NCBI GenBank assembly: GCA_049611805.1
Contig: JBMZAX010000004.1
Location: forward strand, 1-64,000
Direction: 5' to 3'
Source: UBA7378 sp049611805
Lineage (GTDB): Bacteria > Pseudomonadota > Alphaproteobacteria > RS24
DNA: 64,000 bases
Positions 24,444 through 31,138 of this stretch are shown one piece after another (position 1 is the stretch's first letter; the number at the start of each line of letters is the position of its first letter). The notes beneath the pieces were generated by a model that was not told the origin of the DNA, did not search any database, and worked only from the letters and a program-made list of their open reading frames with translations. A program made the translations under genes and the position numbers.

Positions 24444-25472
24444 ATGAACGAAAAAGGTACAGACCCTTTTGGTGGAATCAGGGGGCAAAAAATTGCCGAC
24501 AAACCGGACTTAAGTAAGCTTCCGCCATTAGAAATAGATCATCTTGAAGCATTAAAAGGTATCAAGCGGTCAATTGAGCTTTGGGATGGTGTCGGTGATT
24601 TAAGGCCAAAGGGAACGCTGCGGGAGAGAGTCAGGCAAAAACGAGAAGCAGCAAAAGAGGTTCCCGCTAACTGGAATTACATTTCCGAATTTAATAAAGA
24701 TTTCGCAGACATACATTTAAAATGGTCGGGAGAAAAAGTGCGTTCAATTAAACACGTTCCCGCCAGCAATGTGCGCGTTGCCCTTGTAGGGCTTAGCGCG
24801 TTTTACAAGAATTTTCAGACTATCGATCCAGACCTTTCACATCCAGATATTCTGAAATGTGTTAATTTGACAGCGAAAAACTTTAATACTGAGCTAACCC
24901 CGATACCAGATGATCTCCAATTTAATCCAGAAAAACACCTGGATCCTTTTGCTGGGATAAAGGGCAAGGATGCTTTGCGCCTTAGCGAATTCAATAAAGA
25001 TTTGAAAAAGGCATTGGACGAAGTCAATTTTTCAATAGAGTATATCGATCAAGTTGAAGTTCCTCGGTACCGCAAAGAGTACAAGTTCACAAAAAGAAAG
25101 CCGAAAAACCTAGAGCAAACTTATCCGACATCAATTTCTTATTTTGATGTTTCTCTTTGGTGGCCTGGTGGAGAGGTTCAAAAAATTGAAAATGTTCCGA
25201 TCCAGCGTGCTCGCTTGGCGCTTGCCTCTGTTAAGAGCGTACTGGAGGGAATAAATGTTGAAAATCCCGATCTACAAGATAGCCTCGTTGAGGATTTATA
25301 TCAAAGATCAAAAAATAACTATAAACCCGGACAGAAAAAGAACGATCATCCGGATATGAGGCCGACTGATGAGGGAGGGAAAAGTTACTGGTCACTACTG
25401 ACTCATCGATGGGTAAAAGGAAGGTTCGACAAAAAAAACAATCGTTTCATTCCGCCAAAAAAAGGTGAATAA
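24444..25472 (+). CDS. Island protein with two internal repeats, unknown
   Basis: 342 residues, preceded by GGAGG at ideal spacing. Clearly AT-richer and Lys/Asn-richer than its neighbours, so probably acquired. Two halves resemble each other: DPFGGIRGQK (about 7-16) against DPFAGIKGKD (about 172-181). Likewise HLKWSGEKVRSIKHVPASNV (about 93-112) matches SLWWPGGEVQKIENVPIQRA later, each followed by R-(V/L)-AL and a helix. This points to an internal duplication of a ~160-residue unit. No signal peptide, membrane span or catalytic motif. I do not recognise a family. It is the sole complete gene between the two tRNA-Met copies. Confidence 0.75.
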   Translation: MNEKGTDPFGGIRGQKIADKPDLSKLPPLEIDHLEALKGIKRSIELWDGVGDLRPKGTLRERVRQKREAAKEVPANWNYISEFNKDFADIHLKWSGEKVRSIKHVPASNVRVALVGLSAFYKNFQTIDPDLSHPDILKCVNLTAKNFNTELTPIPDDLQFNPEKHLDPFAGIKGKDALRLSEFNKDLKKALDEVNFSIEYIDQVEVPRYRKEYKFTKRKPKNLEQTYPTSISYFDVSLWWPGGEVQKIENVPIQRARLALASVKSVLEGINVENPDLQDSLVEDLYQRSKNNYKPGQKKNDHPDMRPTDEGGKSYWSLLTHRWVKGRFDKKNNRFIPPKKGE

Positions 25473-25477
25473 ACTAA

Positions 25478-25636
25478 CTAGCCCGAATATGCCCTGTGCT
25501 TGGTTTTGCGCCCTCTCACACGCTTGCGCCACACTCTAAAGCTCGATGGTTTCATATTGCGTCGCATCAGTTTAATCACCTCACCCTCGGACAGGCCGAA
25601 TTGGCGTTCGATCGCGTCAAAGGTAGTTTCGTCGTC
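25478..25636 (-). pseudogene. 5'-truncated TIGR03643/DUF2805-family gene
   Basis: Reading the minus strand gives 52 residues ending at TAG, including FDAIERQFGLSEGEVIKLMR and MKPSSFRVWRKRVRGRKTKH, which is the core and C-terminus of the short TIGR03643 (DUF2805) family. A TGA lies immediately upstream in frame and there is no start codon, so the N-terminal ~20-30 residues are missing. The break lies about 26 bp from the second tRNA copy, suggesting loss during insertion of the accessory DNA. Confidence 0.72.
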
Positions 25637-25662
25637 TCATGCCAGGGCGGTTTAAAGTTCCG

Positions 25663-25739
25663 GGCGGAGTAGCTCAGCTGGTTAGAGCAGCGGAATCATA
25701 ATCCGCGTGTTGGGGGTTTGAGTCCCTCCTCCGCTACCA
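25663..25739 (+). tRNA. Second tRNA-Met (CAT) copy with two tertiary-contact mutations
   Basis: 77 nt, differing from the copy at 24297 at only two positions: C48 to T (the Levitt pair partner of G15) and the near-invariant C56 to T in the T loop (TTTGAGT), the partner of G19. All stems are intact. Similarity also extends about 25 bp upstream (AGGGCGGTTTAAAGTTCCG against AAGGCGGTTTCAAGTTTCG), so this is a duplication of the gene with its flank rather than a minimal att core. Probably a decaying or pseudo-tRNA. Confidence 0.8.
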
Positions 25740-25783
25740 AAGCCCATCTCAAGACACCTCAGGCAACCCTAAGAAAACAGCCG
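25740..25783 (+). repeat. Left copy of 44-bp inverted repeat enclosing the GrdB-like cassette
   Basis: This sequence, directly after the second tRNA, matches the reverse complement of 29578-29621 at 40 of 44 positions (shared cores CCCATCTCAAGACACC and CAGGCAACCC). Both copies are flanked on the outer side by a tRNA-Met 3' end. Confidence 0.88.
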
Positions 25784-25985
25784 TTTAGCTCAATGATTCT
25801 GCACTTGTGTGGACTCAAGGCCAAGCATGGGGTTGATGGCGGGGTGGCATTTTGCGCAATCCACTGTGACACTTTTAAGCCAAGCATAAGGATTGTGTGG
25901 GCATGAGGTCAAGCACATGCGGATTGTTGCATAAGCTCTTATTACAACATATGGTGTGCCAATTGTTTTCATGCGGGGGGAGGCA
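25784..25985 (+). other. Leader region with imperfect palindrome before the GrdB-like gene
   Basis: No gene is visible in these 202 bp. They contain an approximate repeat (GCCAAGCATGGGG / GCCAAGCATAAGG) and, at 25925-25949, an inverted repeat TGTTG-ATAAG...CTTAT-CAACA that could be a repressor site, about 40 bp before the next ATG. No convincing -35/-10 pair can be singled out. Confidence 0.4.
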
Positions 25986-27254
25986 ATGGTCAGACTGGCG
26001 GATTTGGAAAAGTGGGAGCGCGACCATTTGCTGGTCAAAGATGCGTTGCCACTCGGCCCACCGGTTCATAAAAAGCTTTCGAAGCCTTTGCGGGAAGCGC
26101 GCCTTGCATTGATTTCGACCGCCGGATTGCATGACCGCGATGATGCGGTGTTCGCGCTGGCCGATGCCACTTATCGGGTGATTGAGGGCGATAAAGAGGC
26201 TGATGAGCTGATGCTGTCGCATAGCTCCTCAAATTTCGACCGCGCCGGTTTTCAAGAAGATGTCAATTTGGTGTTTCCGATTGACCGAATGCGGGAATTG
26301 GAAGCGCAGGGCAAAATCGGCAGTCTTGCATCCATGCATTTCAGCTTTATGGGGGCCGGTCTGCTGCCGGAAGCTTACGAGAAAACCGTGCGTGATATGG
26401 CGCGGCTCTTGCGCCGGGACGGCGTTGATGCGGTTTTTATTTTACCGGTCTGCCCCAATTGCACCCGCGCCTCAGCGGCCATTGCCTATTATATGGAAAG
26501 CGAAGGCATAGCCAGCACGGGCATCAGCCTGGTTCGGGAAATCACTGAGGCGATGAAGCCGCCGCGCATGTTGTGGACGTCATTTCCGTTCGGTTATCCG
26601 CTGGGCAAGCCGGGCGACAGTGCGTTTCAGCATCAAGTTATTGAGGCGGCCTTGGCTTTATTGCAGCGCGATGATTTGCCCGTCTTGGAAGATTTCCCGC
26701 TTGATGTTCCCTTTACTGCAGAAGCGCCCGCTTGTGCTATTAGTTTGGCACGGCCTGAAATTGACGTGACGAGCTGGCGCGCGCGGCTGAAGAATGAAAT
26801 CTTGCTGATGACGCCGTGGTATAATCGCAGCATGAAACGACGCGGGCGCACCATGGTGGGCGTGTGTGACGCTTCGATTGATGAGATAACCGAGCGGCTG
26901 GCCGACTGGCTCGATGCACCTGACGGTGATTTGCCCGATTTGACTTGGTTCAAATATGCGATGGAGGATGTCAAAGCCTTTTACAGCGAGGCAATGATTG
27001 CCGAGCCGGGTGATTATCCGCCCGGTTATATTATGGCACGTTTTTGGAATGAAACCGCGTTCGGCGCGGCATTGAAACAATATCATGCTCATTTTGACGC
27101 GCATGATGAATTACGTCCCTTCGCGCGTGTCATTGCCCCGCGCGAGGCCGTGCAAGGTTCGACGGGTCATTATGCGATTGCCGACAATGGCGAAATGATT
27201 GTTCAAACAGGCAAAAGACAACCCCAAAAACAAGGGGCATCCCATGACGGATGA
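25986..27254 (+). CDS. Glycine/sarcosine/betaine reductase B-like (GrdB-family) protein
   Basis: 422 residues from ATG 25986, chosen because GGGGGAGG immediately precedes it. The GrdB-family fold is indicated by RLALISTAGLHDRDDAVF, MLSHSSSNFDRAGFQEDVNL, VFPIDRMRELEAQGKIGSLA and VDAVFILPVCPNCTRASAAI. Unlike clostridial GrdB there is no in-frame TGA for selenocysteine, and the organism looks aerobic, so the reaction is not glycine reduction as described. The C-terminal 150 residues are not recognised. Overlaps the MFS gene by 11 bp; with the TauD-like gene it forms a three-gene cassette bounded by inverted repeats. Confidence 0.72.
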   Translation: MVRLADLEKWERDHLLVKDALPLGPPVHKKLSKPLREARLALISTAGLHDRDDAVFALADATYRVIEGDKEADELMLSHSSSNFDRAGFQEDVNLVFPIDRMRELEAQGKIGSLASMHFSFMGAGLLPEAYEKTVRDMARLLRRDGVDAVFILPVCPNCTRASAAIAYYMESEGIASTGISLVREITEAMKPPRMLWTSFPFGYPLGKPGDSAFQHQVIEAALALLQRDDLPVLEDFPLDVPFTAEAPACAISLARPEIDVTSWRARLKNEILLMTPWYNRSMKRRGRTMVGVCDASIDEITERLADWLDAPDGDLPDLTWFKYAMEDVKAFYSEAMIAEPGDYPPGYIMARFWNETAFGAALKQYHAHFDAHDELRPFARVIAPREAVQGSTGHYAIADNGEMIVQTGKRQPQKQGASHDG

Positions 27255-28515
27255 TAAACCAATGCCGCTGGCCGGCCACAAAACTGCTTTGCTTCTATTG
27301 GTTTTGGCCTATGCGCTGTCCATTGCCGACAGAATGATTATTTCCATTTTGTTTGTTCCGATTAAAACCGAATTCGGTTTGACGGACGGGCAACTTGGTC
27401 TGTTGGGTGGTCTGTCTTTTGCTTTGCTTTATGCGACATTGGGTGTGCCGATAGCCCGTCAGGCCGATCGGGGCAATCGTAAACTCATCATTATTGCTTC
27501 ATTGGCAATTTTTTCATTGATGACGGCCATGTCGGGTTTGGCCACGGGATTTATCACTTTGGTTTTGTTCCGTATCGGTGTCGGCATTGGCGAGGCCGGG
27601 GTCAATCCAGCCAGCCAATCAATCGTAGCCGATTATTTTCCGCCCCATAGGCGGTCTTTTGCCATGTCGATTTTGGCGTTGGGTGCCAATATCGGCATGA
27701 TTGTCGGCTTTATGGTCGGCGGCTATGTCAGCCAAACCTATGGTTGGCGTGCGGCACTTTTTGTCGTCGGAGCACCCGGTCTGTTGCTGGCGGCGGTCAT
27801 GTTTTTCCTGTTTCGCGAACCGCCGCGCGGCAGTTTTGAGAATGATAAGATGGATAAGTCGCCGCCCGTATCCGTATCGGCAAAATTCATGTGGCAGAAT
27901 AAGGCGATACGTCATTTGATGGCGGGGGCGACCATTGCGGTCAGTATTTCCTATGGTATGGGGCAGTGGCTACCCAGTTTCTACACCCGCAATCATGGGC
28001 TCGATCAAACCCAAATCGGCATTATGATGGGATTGTTTTTCGGTATTTTGGGCGCGGGCGGTGCGTTATTGGGCGGCAAATTGGCCGATAGGTTGTCGCT
28101 TCAGGGCTTGCACAAAATCACCAATATGCTGGCCGTGGTGGCGGTTATGACCATTCCTTTTGCCATTGCCGCCTTCATGATTGAAGAGCTGCCTGTCGCA
28201 ACGGCTATTTTCCTCATTCCGGTTTTGTTTTCGAATTTTTATCTGGGGCCGGTTTTGTCGCTCACGCAAACCTTATCGCCCGTACCCATGCGCGCCGTTG
28301 TGGCGGCTTTGAAAATGCTGGTCATGAATTTAATCGGCGGTGGCCTCGGCCCGTTGGCGGTCGGTCTGATAAGCGATGCGTTGACACCTTATTTTGGCGA
28401 AGACGCATTGCGTATTGCTTTATCCATCGCAGCAACGGCCGGGATATGGGCAGCCATTCACTTCTGGCTTTGCGGTCGCGCGCTGCTTGCGCAGCGTCAA
28501 GCGGCGGCAAGCTGA
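27244..28515 (+). CDS. MFS transporter of the GrdB-like cassette
   Basis: 423 residues from ATG 27244 (AAGGGG 6 bp upstream) with 12 predicted membrane helices. The motif A-like loop GVPIARQADRGNRKLII between helices 2 and 3 and GIGEAGVNPASQSIVADYFP in helix 5 place it with the spinster-like/anion-cation symporter group of the major facilitator superfamily. Coupled to the GrdB-like gene upstream and 22 bp before the oxygenase gene. It probably imports the substrate that the two enzymes handle; the substrate is unknown. Confidence 0.85.
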   Translation: MTDDKPMPLAGHKTALLLLVLAYALSIADRMIISILFVPIKTEFGLTDGQLGLLGGLSFALLYATLGVPIARQADRGNRKLIIIASLAIFSLMTAMSGLATGFITLVLFRIGVGIGEAGVNPASQSIVADYFPPHRRSFAMSILALGANIGMIVGFMVGGYVSQTYGWRAALFVVGAPGLLLAAVMFFLFREPPRGSFENDKMDKSPPVSVSAKFMWQNKAIRHLMAGATIAVSISYGMGQWLPSFYTRNHGLDQTQIGIMMGLFFGILGAGGALLGGKLADRLSLQGLHKITNMLAVVAVMTIPFAIAAFMIEELPVATAIFLIPVLFSNFYLGPVLSLTQTLSPVPMRAVVAALKMLVMNLIGGGLGPLAVGLISDALTPYFGEDALRIALSIAATAGIWAAIHFWLCGRALLAQRQAAAS

Positions 28516-28537
28516 AAAATTGGAAAGGATCAAAAGC

Positions 28538-29554
28538 ATGGATATGCAAGAAGCATTTGAAGGTCGCGCGGCATGGCGGCGTTCCGATTTTGACGGAGAA
28601 GATTGGATTGAGGAACTGACAGCAGACGAGAATGCGGAATTGCATGCTGCCGCCCTCGCTTTGCCGCAAGATGAAGATTTATGGATGGATTTAGCACCGT
28701 CGGATATTGCCGTGCCTGCGCTGGTCCAGCGTTTGGCGCGGGTGACGCATGAGCTTGATGAGGGTGCCGGTTTCGCTTTATTGCGTGGCATTGATTTACC
28801 GACCGATAATGTAGATTACGCCTATCGGGTTAATTGGGTTTTGGCGCTTTTATTGGGCGATGTGATTGCCCAAAACGCCAAAGGCGAATTGATTGGTGCT
28901 GTGCAGGCTGAAGTGCAGGCCGACGATAATGGTCTGGCAACGCGCGGCTATGTGTCAAATGCCGAATTGCGATTTCACTGTGATGGCGGCGATGTGGCAA
29001 GCCTTTTATGCGTTCGCCAAGCGCCTGAGGGCGGCGAGAGTTCGCTTGTTTCTATGGTGCGCATTCACAATGATATGCTGCGGGAATGTCCGCACCATCT
29101 TGAAACCCTGTATCGCGGTATGGAGACCCATATTCGCGCCGAGGAAGGCATGGCGAGTGATACGATTCCGCGCCAATCGATTTTCATGCCACAGCATGAC
29201 CATTTGCTTGCCTGGTGTAATTTGCGTTTGATGGAATTGCCTTACGAAGCCAGAGGCGAAACCATGCCGTCCGATGAGCGTGCTGCACTCGATGCTTTTG
29301 AAGAAATTGCCGAACGTCCGGAAAACATATTCAGTTTCAAAATGCAGCCCGGTGATATGTTTTTGACCCATAATTTCGTCTGCATGCACAAGCGCAGCGC
29401 TTTTGTTGATGACCCGGCATTGGACAAAAAACGTCTCTTATTGCGGCTTTGGTATAATATTCGTGGTGGGCGCGTTGAAAAGGCTCTGCCGCCCAACACA
29501 CGTAAAGGCTATTTCACCAAGGCACCCTATGTCATTCGACATAAAAGCGCTTAA
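28538..29554 (+). CDS. TauD/TfdA-family Fe(II)/2-oxoglutarate dioxygenase
   Basis: 338 residues from ATG 28538 (AAAGGA at 28523-28528); the longer frame overlaps the MFS gene without a ribosome site. The iron ligands are visible: FHCDGGD supplies the HxD pair and FLTHNFVCMHKRSAFVDD contains the distal His, followed by RLLLRLWYN for 2-oxoglutarate. The family hydroxylates or cleaves taurine-, carnitine- or gamma-butyrobetaine-like substrates. Together with the MFS protein and GrdB-like protein it suggests catabolism of a small zwitterion or amino-acid-like compound. Confidence 0.85.
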   Translation: MDMQEAFEGRAAWRRSDFDGEDWIEELTADENAELHAAALALPQDEDLWMDLAPSDIAVPALVQRLARVTHELDEGAGFALLRGIDLPTDNVDYAYRVNWVLALLLGDVIAQNAKGELIGAVQAEVQADDNGLATRGYVSNAELRFHCDGGDVASLLCVRQAPEGGESSLVSMVRIHNDMLRECPHHLETLYRGMETHIRAEEGMASDTIPRQSIFMPQHDHLLAWCNLRLMELPYEARGETMPSDERAALDAFEEIAERPENIFSFKMQPGDMFLTHNFVCMHKRSAFVDDPALDKKRLLLRLWYNIRGGRVEKALPPNTRKGYFTKAPYVIRHKSA

Positions 29555-29577
29555 TTCGGCGCGCCCTACCGGTCAAC

Positions 29578-29621
29578 CGGCTGTTATCTTGGGGTTGCCT
29601 GGGGTGTCTTGAGATGGGTTT
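29578..29621 (-). repeat. Right copy of the 44-bp inverted repeat
   Basis: Reverse-complement partner of 25740-25783 (40/44 identical), starting 24 bp after the dioxygenase stop. The 3.8 kb between the two copies hold exactly the three cassette genes. Confidence 0.88.
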
Positions 29622-29633
29622 TTCTTTAAAAAA

Positions 29634-29765
29634 TGGTAGCGAACGCTAAAAGCACTTGGCAGCTTGCTGCCTTAGCTGCGCCTTGCGCAAAGGAGCTGGC
29701 ACTTTCTCCGGCGCAAAGCGCACTAAATCTCGCTTCGCTCGTTAAGTGCTTATAGCGTGGTAGCG
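29634..29765. mobile_element. MITE-like 116-bp element inside a tRNA-Met 3' fragment
   Basis: The core (29642-29757) is bounded by an exact 8-bp direct repeat, TGGTAGCG, at 29634-29641 and 29758-29765. It carries terminal inverted repeats CGCTAAAAGCACTT / AAGTGCTTATAGCG (13 of 14 pairs). The interior is full of short palindromes (GGCAGCTTGCTGCC, GCGCCTTGCGC, GCGCAAAGCGC) and has no coding capacity. The direct repeat is the antisense of the tRNA 3' end CGCTACCA, as if the element inserted there and duplicated its target. Confidence 0.62.
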
Positions 29766-29790
29766 GGGGAGGGGCTCGAACCCCCGACGA
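29758..29790 (-). other. Orphan 3' fragment of tRNA-Met
   Basis: On the minus strand the sequence GTCGGGGGTTCGAG followed by CCCCTCCCCCGCTACCA reproduces the T arm, 3' acceptor strand and CCA of the tRNA-Met at 24297, with two substitutions in 31 nt. C56 and C48 are intact. No D or anticodon arm lies upstream; the next bases belong to the 3' end of the thiolase gene. It is inverted relative to the other two copies. Confidence 0.75.
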
Positions 29791-29808
29791 TCTGCTCTGC
29801 TCCGCGTT

Positions 29809-30996
29809 TTAATCAGCTTGATAAAGTGTCACGACACAAGCGCCGCCAAGGCCCAGATTGTGCTGTAGCGCTGTTTTTGCGCCCTCCACCTGGCGCGCAT
29901 CTGCCGTGCCGCGCAATTGATGCGTTAACTCATAGCATTGCGCCAAGCCGGTCGCCCCCAATGGATGGCCCTTTGACAACAGGCCGCCTGAGGGGTTGGT
30001 CACAACCTGCCCACCATAGCTATTGTCACCGTCGGCGATCAATTTTTGCGCTTGTCCTTCGCCGCATAAGCCCAGCCCCTCATAGGTGATGAGTTCGTTA
30101 TGCGCAAAGCAGTCGTGCAATTCGACCACGTCGACATCTTCAGGGCCGATACCGGCTTTTTCATAGACTTGGCGCGCCGCCTCAGCCGTCATGTCATAGC
30201 CGACAAGCTGCATCATATCATGGGCTTCAAATGTGTTGGGTGTGTCGGTCGTCATTGCCTGGGCAACGATTTTCACATCCCTCGCCACACCATGCTTTTT
30301 GGCGAAATCTTCCGAGACCAAAATGGCCGCCGCCGCGCCGCAAGTCGGCGGGCAGGCCATCAGCCGTGTCATGACACCCGGTATCATCTCGGGCGATTGC
30401 ATCACATCGCCCTCGCTCAATTCGGTGCGGAACAAAGCTTTCGGATTGTTCTTGGCATGACGGCTGGCCTTGGCGCGAATTTTCGCAAAATCAGCCAATT
30501 CCGTCCCATATTTGTCCATGTGGCTTTTTCCTGCGCCGCCGAAATAGCGCAAGGCCAAAGGCGCATCGCTGTCGAACAAATCGGCACATTCAGTATCAAA
30601 ATCATCAAACGGGCTGGGGCGGTCATCCCACACATTGCCCAGCGCGCCCGGTTGCATTTGCTCGAAGCCGACGGCAAGCGCACAATCGACCAAACCGCTT
30701 TCAACCGCTTGGCGGGCCATAAACAGCGCCGAGGAGCCGGTGGAGCAATTATTATTGACGTTAAAAACCGGAATGCCGGTCATGCCGACTTTGTAAATCA
30801 CCTTCTGGCCGCATGTGCTGTCACCGTAAACATAACCGGCATAGGCTTGCTCAATATGGGCGAAGTCCAATCCGCTATCGGCCAAGGCTTCCCGAATGGC
30901 AGCCTCGCCCATGACGTCATAATTATCAGATGCGCCGGGCTTGCCGAAGGCGACCATGCCGACCCCGGCCACAACGGTTGGATTTTGTTGGTTCAT
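29809..30996 (-). CDS. SCP-x-type thiolase / lipid-transfer protein
   Basis: 395 residues, thiolase superfamily of the sterol-carrier-protein-x type. The nucleophilic Cys is in NNNCSTGSSAL; downstream VVELHDCFAHNELITYE and GGLLSKGHPLGATGLAQCYE carry the remaining catalytic His and Cys region. The length matches the thiolase domain without a fused SCP2 lipid carrier. It cleaves 3-ketoacyl-CoA, often of branched or sterol-derived acids, fitting the acyl-CoA genes that follow. Its 3' end abuts the tRNA fragment, so the accessory DNA stops exactly at this gene. Confidence 0.88.
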   Translation of the reverse strand: MNQQNPTVVAGVGMVAFGKPGASDNYDVMGEAAIREALADSGLDFAHIEQAYAGYVYGDSTCGQKVIYKVGMTGIPVFNVNNNCSTGSSALFMARQAVESGLVDCALAVGFEQMQPGALGNVWDDRPSPFDDFDTECADLFDSDAPLALRYFGGAGKSHMDKYGTELADFAKIRAKASRHAKNNPKALFRTELSEGDVMQSPEMIPGVMTRLMACPPTCGAAAAILVSEDFAKKHGVARDVKIVAQAMTTDTPNTFEAHDMMQLVGYDMTAEAARQVYEKAGIGPEDVDVVELHDCFAHNELITYEGLGLCGEGQAQKLIADGDNSYGGQVVTNPSGGLLSKGHPLGATGLAQCYELTHQLRGTADARQVEGAKTALQHNLGLGGACVVTLYQAD

Positions 30997-31138
30997 GCGA
31001 GCCTCCTATTTGCGGCAAGTATGGAAGCTCGTCTCATTTCAGGCAACAGAATTTACACCCGCGAATCTGGCGGCTCAAATGACAAAGCTTCGTGCGCTTT
31101 GCGCCTGACAAAGTGCCGGTTTTTTGGCGCCTCGGACT

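Noticed and set aside
24297..29790. Classical prophage or integrative element at tRNA-Met
   Set aside because: No integrase, excisionase, replication or structural genes are present. The duplicated stretch extends upstream of the tRNA and the third fragment is inverted, which simple site-specific integration does not produce.
29757..30089. Reading frame beginning MVAGEGLEPPT
   Set aside because: This is the well-known false protein from the antisense of a tRNA 3' end, here the orphan tRNA-Met fragment, running antisense through the thiolase gene.
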